A stretch of 64,000 nt of DNA from Strigamia acuminata (lineage: Eukaryota > Arthropoda > Chilopoda > Geophilomorpha > Linotaeniidae): NCBI GenBank assembly GCA_949358305.1, contig OX442320.1:11734259-11798258 (forward strand), read 5' to 3'. A model generated the notes under the pieces. That model saw nothing but the letters and a program-made list of their open reading frames with translations, was not told where the DNA came from and ran no database searches. Made by a program: the position numbers and the translations under genes. Shown piece by piece: positions 35,515-46,180 of the stretch (positions within the stretch are counted from its first letter, which is position 1; each line of letters starts with the position of its first letter).

Positions 35515-38500
35515 TTACACTTGGCCAGCTGCAAGTTCCCAAAAGTGACATTGGTCCTTATGATAGTGTGGCACCAAGTTAATTTTATTGGAAATTAATG
35601 CTAATGTTTTTGGGTATGGTTTCCAACTGGACATTTGCATCGAGCCAGACTGAATAAAATCTATAGCCATTGATTGAATCTGCTGTTTAAACAAGTAGTC
35701 ATTTTTAGTGGGCTCTTGGATGTAGTGCTCGAAGAGTCCGAAAAATGCAATCAAGTCAATCGTTGGAAAGGCATACTGCGCCAAATGTCGAGTGAATGGC
35801 AACTGAATCTGAAAGAGAATTAATTGTGAATGCATTTGTTGAAAAGACATGCAGACGGGGCTTACCACTCGTGATAGTTGTCCGGTTGTGACATAGCGGT
35901 AGACCGGTGACAAAAGAACGCTAGTTTGATCTGCCAGCAGGTTTGTTGGACATACAGCTTGTTTGTCACTTATTGCAGATAGAATACTAAGTTGTGGGTT
36001 TGATTCATTGTAGTAGAGCTGTGCTAAACGATGGGAGTCGTTTGATTGGATGAAGTTTGGCACTTGTTGGGCATATTGTTTGAATTGGTCGATCGTCCAG
36101 GAAGATGAATCGCTGGCAAGTTCAGTTTCTTCGACCTGAGCAGTGGATCCTTAAAGGTTAAGACAGTATTAATGTTTTTTCGTGTCCTTTCCTCTCGGCT
36201 GGACTGGGAACAAATTTACTACCGGGAAACCTGGACAGGTCGGGCCACGGGAACAAATTTATACCGGGAAATCTGGATAGATTGGGCCACAAGAAAAGGA
36301 AAAGAAATTGACAGGGTCACGGGTCACTGGGAAGTTCCCGGTATCCCATTTGACAAGACTGTGTCAAACATCTCAATGAGTCATTTGTTCTTACCGATCA
36401 GTAATGGCACATCATTGATGAAATCACTTTTCCAAAACGTTTTCGAGTTGTCTGGCAAAATATCATCTAAAACAAAAGCACAGAAGATGTAATGAAATGT
36501 TGCCGTAGGTTTACGGCGATCCACAATTACCATCGAGAGTTAAGATGTTCATGTTGGATCCATTGTGTGAGTCTAGAAAGAGATTTAAAATGTGCTTAGG
36601 TGTCAGTTTCCAAAGACAATCCAAAGTAGAACAATTTGTTTTCTCCAAGAAATGTTGATTCATCTCCTGTGCCTCTGAAACAAAGGAATTGAATAAGTCA
36701 TTGCATTTTAAAAGCACATACGAGCACACACACCTTGAAATGGAACGCAGTTGATGAGTTTAGGACTGCTCAACCAAACTCTTTGGAACAAGTTGTTGGC
36801 AGCAGTGGATGCAAGCAGTGCCAAAGCACATGTGGCGCCAGAACCTTGACCAAAAAGGGTCACTTTGTCAGGATCACCACCAAAATTCCTGATGTTTTGA
36901 TGAACCCACTGAAGAGCCAGTATTTGGTCATGTAGACCATAGTTTCCTCTAAGGGATGAAGCGGAAGCAGAAGCACTACTGTTTGATGGCAGATCAACAG
37001 CAAGAAAACCAAACACGGATAATCTGATTTGAAGAAAGCAATAATGAATGAAATAATTGAATTGCTCGGCTCACCTGTAATTGACAGTGACTATTATAAT
37101 ATTGTACTCGTGAGACACACTCATTTCTGGGCTCAGGCCCAATTGGTGTCCACTGCCCCATCTGAAGTCTCCTCCATGCAGATAGACAACAACAGGTAAC
37201 TCACTCTAAACATGAAATGAGAAATTGGTAAATAAGTTAACTAAGATTTTTGGACCAGATTTGGACCAGATTTGGACCAGATTTGGACCAGATTTGGACC
37301 AGATTTGGACCATACCAGATTATCAAGTGTGGGTGTGAAAACATTTAAAAAGAGACAGTTTTCATGACCTTCTATGGTGCCTGTCAGAGGGTTCTGCTGC
37401 ACACATTTATTGCCAAATTTTTTGCATTTCAATTTGCCATGCCAACATCCTTTGTGCGCTAGTAGTGGCTGGGATTTCTGCCATCTTTTCCTACCAGTGG
37501 GAGGCAATGCGTATGGAATACCCTAGTAAACATTTAAATTGTATGAAATCAATACATGATTTTTAGAAATAATAACTAGGTTTTTCATGAAAAAGAAACT
37601 TTGACACTAAAATAAATAAAGAGTAGAAGTGAAACTTGGTGATTTATCAAGCGTTCTGTTATGAAGCTTCTGGGGCTGCGAGGCCACTTCGGAAAAATAT
37701 TTAATATCGGTATGTAAGTGGCACTAATAAATACACAGTTTGCGGCAGGTACTTTTTTCTTATAAAAACCCCCATTATGCCTATAAGTATAGCGGGAAAC
37801 TTATAACTCCACCGGAGCTTATGCTATTTCTGAAAATAGCATAGCCAATCTGGTAGTTTTCCACTATTTACGTCACTGGCTAAAAAATTGGATTATCAAT
37901 GACCTCTTTTGCCGCCATTTTGGATGCTCAGCACATGTTACGGTTTATCTAATTGTTTTTGCTTTGAATTCATTTAAATTTACAAAAAGTTGCAGCATTG
38001 TATTTTCTCTTTTTATGCAAACAAGACAATATTGATTTCGGTAATCATGTGACATGTATAAGGTTTTAACCACAATCCAAACTTTAAACTAAATATATAG
38101 TGTAAAAAATGTCATAATTGTAAGGGAAAAGTACGTGCCGCAAACTGTGTATTGAAAAAATATTTTTTTTTGGTAAAGGCCTAAGGAGTGCGAGCAGAGG
38201 TTTTTAAAGTGAAGAGGGTGCCGACTGCTTGAAAGGTTAAAAAGCAGATAAGTTACTTTAAATACAAATCCATCGTTGATTGCGTCTCCCTCTACCGTGC
38301 CGCATGTTGTGGTGACAGAAATATCGAAGTCGGAATGCGAATTGGGAATTGTTCCATCCCATAAGTCGTCGTTGCCTCCGAGGAAGCAGAGCAATATGAC
38401 GATTAATGTAATCGTTGAAGCTAAATGTTAAATGTTATTTGCATTTTTGAATAAGTATTTTGTGGTTGTTAACGCACCGAGTATGCAGATGGCGGTGAAC

Positions 38501-38613
38501 CTTTGACCCGAACAACTTCTTCGTTGCAAGCGAAGGAATTTTTCATATTTGTAAACATTGTCCTCTTCGTATAACTGTTGATAAGGATGTGTTCCTTCAA
38601 TGTCGACTGACAT
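35515..38613 (-). CDS. Neurotactin-like type II membrane protein, non-catalytic cholinesterase-like domain
   Basis: Probable cell-adhesion molecule. Minus-strand exons 38613-38478, 38420-38257, 37522-37316, 37205-37075, 37023-36734, 36674-36531, 36466-36395, 36149-35866 and 35808-35515 give 573 codons. Order: a cytoplasmic N-terminus of about 37 residues, one membrane helix (about 38-60, ICILASTITLIVILLCFLGG), then a carboxylesterase fold: TTTCGTVEG, GIPYALPPTG, HENCLFLNVFTP, PVVVYLHGGDF, VTVNYRLSVFGFL, FGGDPDKVTLFG and the C-terminal CHFWE. At the nucleophilic elbow the usual GESAGA is GQGSGA, so the catalytic Ser position is Gly. No signal peptide. Loss of the nucleophile plus type II topology matches Drosophila neurotactin rather than neuroligin, gliotactin or an enzyme; orthology is inferred. 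Introns hold a MITE and short tandem repeats. Confidence 0.85.
36190..36350. repeat. Dispersed TACCGGGAAAYCTGGA repeat in an intron
   Basis: Two to three partial copies of AAATTTAYTACCGGGAAA followed by a CTGGA-GGGCCAC stretch. The same words lie on the other strand at about 32205-32285. It marks a dispersed repeat family, otherwise unidentified. Confidence 0.55.
37250..37312. repeat. 11-bp tandem repeat in neurotactin-like intron
   Basis: Five to six copies of ATTTGGACCAG directly beside the 5' splice site of the exon at 37316-37522. Confidence 0.85.
37734..38149. mobile_element. TA-flanked MITE (Tc1/mariner-like ends) in neurotactin-like intron 2
   Basis: Inverted ends CACAGTTTGCGGCAGGTACT and CACAGTTTGCGGCACGTACT (right end read on the minus strand), imperfectly extended to about 35 bp. 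They are flanked by TA at 37732-37733 and 38150-38151. 416 bp, no transposase. A TA target duplication points to Tc1/mariner or a relative. Confidence 0.7.
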
Positions 38614-39111
38614 TTTGATTAAAAAAAAATAATAACGCAATTCCGATGTCGTCATGACGACTTAATTAAACTTAATCTTCACTTATCTTTGAGATTTGAG
38701 AGGTTTTAAGTGGCGAAAGGTTTTGTAATTCAATAGAAATTCATTGAGTTTAATTGAGAAGGAAAAAAATTAAAAAAGAAAATCCAATAGTATTTTTTTG
38801 AGATTTGTTGAAAACTATAACTGAGTTTGAGAAAACGGTGAAACTAATAAACCCAGTTCTGTTTTTACACGATTTCTTTTGATTTAATACGGTTGAAAAA
38901 TTGCCGTTTGAGTTTTGTACCAATTTTGTGGTGTACGGTAAAATGCTGAATGTAGAAGCCGTGTGCAAGTTTGTTTAGCTGCTCTCGGCCTGTCAGTACA
39001 GTTACTTCTTATTTGTTTGGTATCAAAGGCGCTAATTTTTCATGAATATGAAGGTTGAGCGTTGAGCATCGGCATTCATTAAATCGCAATCTTGGCATAA
39101 CAGCAGACACG
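38614..39111. other. Divergent spacer between neurotactin-like and astacin genes
   Basis: Promoter regions for the two opposite genes are expected here. No further features recognised. Confidence 0.4.
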
Positions 39112-40885
39112 ATGAAAATCGTTTTGCTTCTCGCGGCGCTAGTTTGTGCCGATGCTCGACACAATCATTCTGTAAATTCACTTTGTTTGAACTAAAAGAA
39201 AGAAAGAATAATTTGCATCAATTTTTCAGTCGGCCAAAGTGGAAACTGAAAATTCAGGATACGACGCGAAAGGGCACAAATTGTACCAAGGAGACATGGT
39301 CCTGAGCGAAGAACAAAGGAGGTTCCTCACGAGTCCGTTGGGAAGTAGAAAAGCAGAAGCCGACGAGATATTGCGTTGGCCGAATGCGCGAGTGCCATTC
39401 AGACTTGATAAAAGCTGTAAGATAAAATGAGGAAGAAAAAGAAAATGTTAAAAATGTTTGTTTCTCTCTTAATAAAGCGTTGGGAGATCGCGCTGCCATC
39501 CTGAGAGGAATGCAACACTGGGAACACAACACTTGCGTACAATTCGAAGAAGTTGCTGCCAACTACGCCGCACCGCATTTGATATTTAAAAAAGACGACG
39601 GGTAAAAAAGACCGACATTCTTTTATGTTTAATATTTCTTTCTTTGGTTTCAGTCTGACGTGATTTGACATTTGCTCACGTGTTTTGCAGGTGTTATTCG
39701 AGTGTTGGTCGCGATCTTCACTACCAGCCAAGAGGCCAGGTGTTGTCTATCGGCGAGAATTGTGATTCGTTGGGGACAGTTGTGCACGAGATTGGACACG
39801 CATTGGGCTTCCAGCACGAACAAGCTCGTCCGGATCGCGATGACCACGTAATGGTACTCCAGGACAACGTAATCCCCGACGAGTTGTATAATTTCAACAT
39901 CGAAAGAAATACGAACGATTACGATGTCCCCTACGACATAACCTCGATCATGCATTATGGAATTGCCGTATGATATACTTGTAGCAATTGACGCGTTAAT
40001 CGATTTGTTAACGAGCATTTCTTAAAGGATTTTGCCATTGACGCCAGCAAGAACACATTGGTGAGCAAAGACCCGCTAAAACATTTTCTCATTCGTGATC
40101 GCGAGACGCTGAGTTTTGCCGACAAAAAATTAGCTAACCTCATGTACAGGTGTGGCGGTACGAAAATGCTGCGATGAAATTGACGTAATAATTGGGAGAA
40201 AATGTGTTTGATTGCTAGAAAGGTGTCGGAACAACGAGAGATGCAAAAACGGTGGTTTCATCAATCGAAATTGTCGTTGCGTTTGTCCGAACGGATTTTA
40301 TGGTGAAACTTGCCAAGAAGGAGAAGCAGCCCCAGTCGATGAAGGTGCTTTTATCTTTATAAATTTTATTTTATTTTTATTTAATTTTTATTTAATTTTT
40401 TCTTCGTTTTTCAAGAACTAAGCTGCGGAGGTGCAATTACGCGAAAATCAATTATCCAGTCGCCGAACTATCCAGATTTCTATCCAGCAAACTCAAAATG
40501 TGTTTGGGTGGTCACTGTAAGTAGATGATGAATTTGACACGAGTGGTAAATGATGATTTTTACATTGAAGGCTCCAGCAGGCCGCAAAGTTCGTGCACAG
40601 TTTAATAGGTTTGAGCTTTCGAGAAGGTCCGACGAAAGCGATGGGTGCGTGTGGGATTTTTTGGAGGTGCGCCAAAACAACTTGCACGATGGAGACAAGT
40701 GAGGCGAAATGTTTTAGAAAAATAGTAAATTTTTGTTTAGTTAAAGTGGATATTGTGGTTTCAGGTATTGTGGCACTGAGTTGACGGGAGAATCAATAAC
40801 TTCGGATTCAAATACAATGGTCTTTGTGTTTTCCACGCAATATGGTGATGACATTGGATTTGAAGCAAAAATTAATTTTGTTTAA
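39112..40885 (+). CDS. Secreted astacin metalloprotease with EGF and CUB domains (copy 1)
   Basis: Zinc endopeptidase, probably secreted. Exons 39112-39171, 39230-39416, 39478-39601, 39691-39967, 40028-40157, 40219-40344, 40416-40516, 40571-40698 and 40765-40885 give 417 codons. Signal peptide MKIVLLLAALVCADA; propeptide with YQGDM, the aspartate-switch type FxGD motif; catalytic domain from RVPFRLD with zinc site HEIGHALGFQHEQARPDRD and Met-turn SIMHYG; EGF-like module (CRNNERCKNGGF, CVCPNGFYGETC); one CUB domain (SCGGAITRKS, SPNYPDFYP, then DGCVWDFLEVR). The layout matches nematode NAS and related invertebrate astacins, not the larger tolloids. AATAAA at 40906. A paralogue lies at 57385 and a broken copy follows at 41115. 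Substrate unknown. Confidence 0.94.
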
Positions 40886-41114
40886 GATAAAGGTGTTGTG
40901 TAGTCAATAAAAAGCGATAAGATGAAGGAAACTTGGGGAATTTATTTGACTAATTGAGAGTTTGATTAAATCTGATGGAATGTTTAATTCAGACGGCGTT
41001 ACAGGTACAGTGTACATTGTTTGCTATCGAAGGAACTTTGACGAATATAAGCGCTGGACATTGGTATTCATTCCTTTTTCCTGCAATCTTGGCAACCACC
41101 AATGTATAGCGGAC

Positions 41115-42045
41115 ATGCTGAAAATTATTTTGTTTTTTGTAGCCCAAGTTTGCGCCGATGCTCGACACATTAATGCGGTAAATTCATTTGTTTGAACGAG
41201 GAAAAGAAATAATAAGATTAATTAATTTTTCAGTCAGCCACAGTTGAAACGGAAAATGCAAGATACGATGCGGAAGGCCACAAATTGTACCAGGGAGAAC
41301 AACATAAGCTTAGGCTCCTCACGAGTCCAGTAGAAACTAGAAAAGCAGAAAAGTGGACGAAATACCATTGGCCGCAAGCGCGAGTTCCGTACAGATTCAA
41401 TGCCAGCTGTAAGATAAAACCTGAAGAAGAAAATAATAAACGCACTATCTCTATCTCTTTTAATTACGCGTTGGGAGATCGTGATGCCATTCTGAAAAGA
41501 ATGCAACACTGGGAACACCACACTTGCGTACGATTCGAAGAAGTCGCTGACAATTACACGGAACCGCATTTGATATTTAAAAAAGAGGACGGACAGGTAT
41601 TTAAGTACATTTTTTGTTCATTTTTGCTTTTTTGGATTGAATGAATTTTTGTGAATTGTATGTTGCACATTATATCCATGGAATTCGCAACTTGTAAGTG
41701 ATGAATTTTTTTGATTTAGTCATTTAGTTTGCACGACGGAATGTTAGTGCACAGCTTGTAAAGTTGAGTTTTTGGGAAGGTACAAGAACGATACGTGTGC
41801 GTGGGACTTTTTGGAGGTACGCCAAAGCAACCTATACGATGGGGACAAGTGAGGCGAAATGTTTTAGCAATTTGCTGAATTTTTGTATAGTTGAAGTGGA
41901 CATTGTTGTTTCAGGTATTGCGGCAAGGAGTTGATGGGAGAATCAATAATCTCCGATTCAAACATAATGGTGTTTGTGCTATGCACACAATGCGGTTGTA
42001 TTTATAAAACTTGATTTGAAGCAGAAATTAGTTTTGTGTAAGATA
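41115..42045 (+). pseudogene. Astacin pseudogene, catalytic and EGF exons lost
   Basis: Copy of the preceding gene. The leader is kept (MLKIILFFVAQVCADAR, 41115-41176) together with propeptide exon (41234-41410) and the next exon (about 41469-41595, LGDRDAILKRMQHWE). After that, the exons for the zinc site, Met-turn and EGF are absent. Degenerate CUB remnants follow at about 41735-41850 (DFLEVRQSN) and 41914-42040. In the propeptide the switch Asp of YQGD has become Glu (YQGEQ). Upstream sequence is also related to that before copy 1, so the duplication included the promoter. It cannot encode a protease. Confidence 0.85.
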
Positions 42046-42171
42046 AAGTGGTTTGTGATCAATGAAAAGCTCTGAGAAGTGGGTAACGTGTAGAATTCAT
42101 CTTTTAGTTTAAATAAATGTTCAGACTCAATACCAACAAAGAGTTTAAGATGAATTTTTGTGCAAATTATA

Positions 42172-42928
42172 CAGGGTGAACAAAAAGTCTGGTTCCTTAC
42201 TAAATATTTCTGAAAGTGTCGACAATGCATCTAATTCAATGATGGCAAAGTATTAAAGTTGGGTGGGGCAATCTTTTGGTGATCCGAAATTTGACCTTGA
42301 GATGTTCCTTCAAGGTCATTTGAAAATTATCTCGGAAACCATTAGAGATAGACAGAAATGTCCAATTGTAAACTTGTAGAGCAACATTTGTTTTGTCTAA
42401 AAATGATTAATTTTCAAATCTTTTGTTCTAAAAAATTTTAAGAAAATCGCAATTGAAAAAGCAGTTTTGAAAAGAAAAAGTCATAAAAAAATTCAGTTTT
42501 CTACCCACATCTCTGCAACGGTGCCAGATATGCAAATTCCAACCAGGGGAATCGATTTTTTTGGGTCATTTTACATCTAATCAGCACGTTTTTGACACTT
42601 TTTCAATTTTGGCTATGTTATTCTTTGACTTTTGTCTACTTTTTCAATTGCGATTTTCTTAAAATTTTTTCGTCCAAAAGATTTGAGAATTTGTCATTTT
42701 TAGACTAAACAAATGTTCCTCTACAAGTTTACAATTGGAAATTTTTGTCTATCTCTAACGGTTTCCGAGATAATTTTCAAATGACCTTGAAGGAACATCC
42801 CAAGGTCAAATTTTGGGTCACCAAAAGATTGCCCCACCCAACTTTAATACTTTGCCATCATTGAATTAGATGCATTGTTAGCACTTTCAGAAATATTTAG
42901 TAGGGAACCAGACTTTTTGTTCACCCTG
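42172..42928. mobile_element. Foldback element with about 300-bp inverted arms
   Basis: Begins CAGGGTGAACAAAAAGTCTG and ends with the inverted copy. The arms match at about 90% over roughly 300 bp each, around a middle of about 150 bp. TATA lies on both sides (42168-42171 and 42929-42932). There is no transposase, so it is a non-autonomous long-arm DNA element. The superfamily cannot be set from the ends alone. Confidence 0.85.
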
Positions 42929-43119
42929 TATAAAAATTAAAAACTTAGATAATAGACGAAATGTTGATTGCCTGATTTTGTATCCATCTTCTGTGTCAAT
43001 AATAGATCTAGGTGAATAAGAGTTCAACTATTGATCTGGATAAGCTAAGAGTAGGTTAAGGGTTAGTTAAGAAAATATCCTGTCATTAGTAAATATACTA
43101 ATCACTGGTAGTTTACTAT

Positions 43120-45885
43120 TAGGTATCATCCTGTTGCTAGTCATTTTATCGACATTGGGCATCGTCCTTTTGTTTGTCATCATACTCGCCAATGGAAATC
43201 GTCCTTTGGAACTCTTTCATTAAGTGCCGTCCTATTGCTAGTCACTGCACGCCCCTATCATTAGGAATCGTCCTGTTGCTAGTCACTACATGCTCCTGTC
43301 ATTAGGAATCGTCCTGTTCCTAGTCACTGCACACCCCTATCATTAGGAATTGTTCTGTTCCTAGTCAATGTACACACCTACCATTAAGTACCGTCCTGTT
43401 GCTGTCACTACACCCCTATCATTAGGAACCATCCTGTTGCTAGTCATTACATATCTATCATTAGGAATCGTCCTGTTCCTAGTCACTGCACATCCCTACC
43501 ATTAAGTATCGTCTTGTATTTAGCCACTGCACACCCCCTATCATTAAGTACAGTCCTCTTACTAGTCACTGCACACCCCTATTATTAGGTAGCATCCTGT
43601 TGCTAGTTACTGCACACCCCTTCCATGAAGTATCGTCCTCTTACTAGTCACTGCACACCCTTATTATTAGGTACCGTCCTGTTGCTAGTCACTATACTCC
43701 TATCATTAGGAATCATCTTGTAGCTAGTCACTATATCCCTATTATTAGGTATCGTCCTATTGCTAGTCAGTAATCTCTTAGCATTAGGAATCGTCCTGTT
43801 GCTAGTCACTACACCCCTATCATAAGGAATACTCTTGTCGCTAGTGACTATACCTTTATCATTAGGAATCGTCCTGTAGCTAGTCACTATACCCCTATCA
43901 TTAAGATCCATCCTATCTTTAGTCACTACACTTCTATCATTAGGATTCATCCTGTCCCTAGTCATTAAACCCCTATCATTAGGATCCATTCTGTTCCTAG
44001 TCATTAAACCCCTATCATTAAGATCCATCCTGTCCCTAGCCACTAAACCCCTATCATTAGGATCCATCCTGTCCCTAGCCACTAAACCCCTATCATTAGG
44101 ATCCATCCTGTCCCTAGCCACTAAACTTTTATCAAAAGGATCAATCCTGTCCCTAGCCACTAAACCCCTATCATTAGGATCCATCCTGTTCCTAGTCACT
44201 AAACCCTTATCATTAAGATCCATCCTGTCCCTAGCCACTAAACCCCTATCATTAAGATCCATCCTGTCCCTAGCCACTAAACCCCTATCATTAAGATCCA
44301 TCCTGTCCCTAGCCACTAAACCCCTATCATTAGGATCCATCCTGTCCCTAGCCACTAAACCCCTATCATTAGGATCCATCCTGTCCCTAGCCACTAAACC
44401 CCTATCATTAGGATCCATCCTGTCCCTAGCCACTAAACCTTTATCAAAAGGATCAATCCTGTCCCTAGCCACTAAACCCCTATCATTAGGATCCATCCTG
44501 TTCCTAGTCACTAAACTCCTATCATTAAGATCCATCCTGTCCCTAGCCACTAAACCCCTATCATTAAGATCCATCCTGTCCCTAGCCACTAAACCCCTAT
44601 CATTAAGATCCATCCTGTCCCTAGCCACTAAACCCCTATTATTAGGATCCATCCTGTCCCTAGCCACTAAACCTTTATCAAAAGGATCCATCCTGTTCCT
44701 AGTCACTAAACCCCTATCATTAAGATCCATCCTGTCCCTAGCCACTAAACCCCTATCATTAGGATCCATCCTGTCCCTAGCCACTAAACCCCTATCATTA
44801 GGATCCATCCTGTCCCTAGCCACTAAACCTTTATCAAAAGGATCAATCCTGTCCCTAGCCACTAAACCCCTATCATTAGGATCCATCCTGTCCCTACCTA
44901 CTAAACCCTTATCATTAAGATCCATCCTGTCCCTAGCCACTAAACCCCTATCATTAAGATCCATCCTGTCCCTAGCCACTAAACCCCTATCATTAAGATC
45001 CATCCTGTCCCTAGCCACTAAACCCCTATCATTAGGATCCATCCTGTCCCTAGCCACTAAACCCCTATCATTAGGATCCATCCTGTCCCTAGCCACTAAA
45101 CCCCTATCATTAGGATCCATCCTGTCCCTAGCCACTAAACCTTTATCAAAAGGATCAATCCTGTCCCTAGCCACTAAACCCCTATCATTAGGATCCATCC
45201 TGTTCCTAGTCACTAAACTCCTATCATTAAGATCCATCCTGTCCCTAGCCACTAAACCCCTATCATTAAGATCCACCCTGTCCCTAGCCACTAAACCCCT
45301 ATCATTAAGATCCATCCTGTCCCTAGCCACTAAACCCCTATTATTAGGATCCATCCTGTCCCTAGCCACTAAACCCCTATCATTAGGATCCATCCTGTCC
45401 CTAGCCACTAAACCCCTATCATTAGGATCCATCCTGTCCCTAGCCACTAAACCTTTATCAAAAGGATCCATCCTGTTCCTAGTCACTAAACCCCTATCAT
45501 TAAGATCCATCCTGTCCCTAGCCACTAAACCCCTATCATTAGGATCCATCCTGTCCCTAGCCACTAAACCCCTATCATTAAGATCCATCCTGTCCCTACC
45601 TACTAAACCCCTATCATTAAGATCCATCCTGTCCCTAGCCACTAAACCCCTATCATTAGGATCCATCCTGTTCCTAGCCACTAAACCCCTATCATTAGGA
45701 TCCATCCTGTCCCTAGCCACTAAACCTTTATCAAAAGGATCAATCCTGTCCCTAGCCACTAAACCCCTATCATTAGGATCCATCCTGTCCTTAGTCACTA
45801 AACCCTTATCATTAGGATCCATCCTGTTCCTAGTCACTAAACCCCTATTATTAGGAATCGTCCTGCTGCTAGCCACCACTTTAGG
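43120..45885. repeat. 39-bp minisatellite with higher-order structure
   Basis: About 70 tandem units of 39 bp, with shared words CCTATCATTAGGATCCATCC and TGTCCCTAGCCACTAAA. Units are degenerate at 43120-43900 and well conserved at 43900-45840. Variants (AAGATCC against GGATCC, CTTTATCAAAAGG in place of CCCCTATCATTAGG) recur in fixed order, giving multi-unit blocks. Because 39 is divisible by 3, the minus strand is open for 743 codons (43648-45879) with 13-residue repeats such as MDPNDRGLVARDR. I treat this as non-coding. Confidence 0.92.
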
Positions 45886-46180
45886 GGTGTGCAGTGGCTA
45901 GCAACAGGACAATACTTAATGATAGGAGTGTGCAGTGACTAGGAAAAGGACGATACCTAATGGTAAACTTCCAACATTTAGTACATTTACTAACGACAGG
46001 ACGATACCCAATCAAAAACTTCCAATGGCAAATGTGTTGACTAGCAACATTACACTTCCAATTGAGACTATATTGATTAACAACAAGACAACACCTCATG
46101 GTAAACTTTTAATAGCAAGTACATTGGCTAACGACAGGCTGGTAACTAATGGCAGAGTACAGACTAACAATGGCTGAGCA
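45886..46180. repeat. Inverted, degenerate continuation of the 39-bp array
   Basis: From about 45886 the same repeat words appear on the opposite strand (GCAGTGGCTAGCAACAGG, AATGATAGGAGTGTGCAGTG) in diverged units. The array therefore flips orientation here. Confidence 0.75.

Noticed and set aside
37316-38420. Active carboxylesterase or acetylcholinesterase
   Set aside because: The nucleophile Ser is replaced by Gly and the protein has a type II membrane anchor rather than a signal peptide.
43648-45879. 743-codon minus-strand frame as a repetitive protein gene
   Set aside because: It lies wholly inside a 39-bp minisatellite that continues beyond the frame on both sides; unit variation is mainly amino-acid changing and no start context, splice site or unique domain is present.
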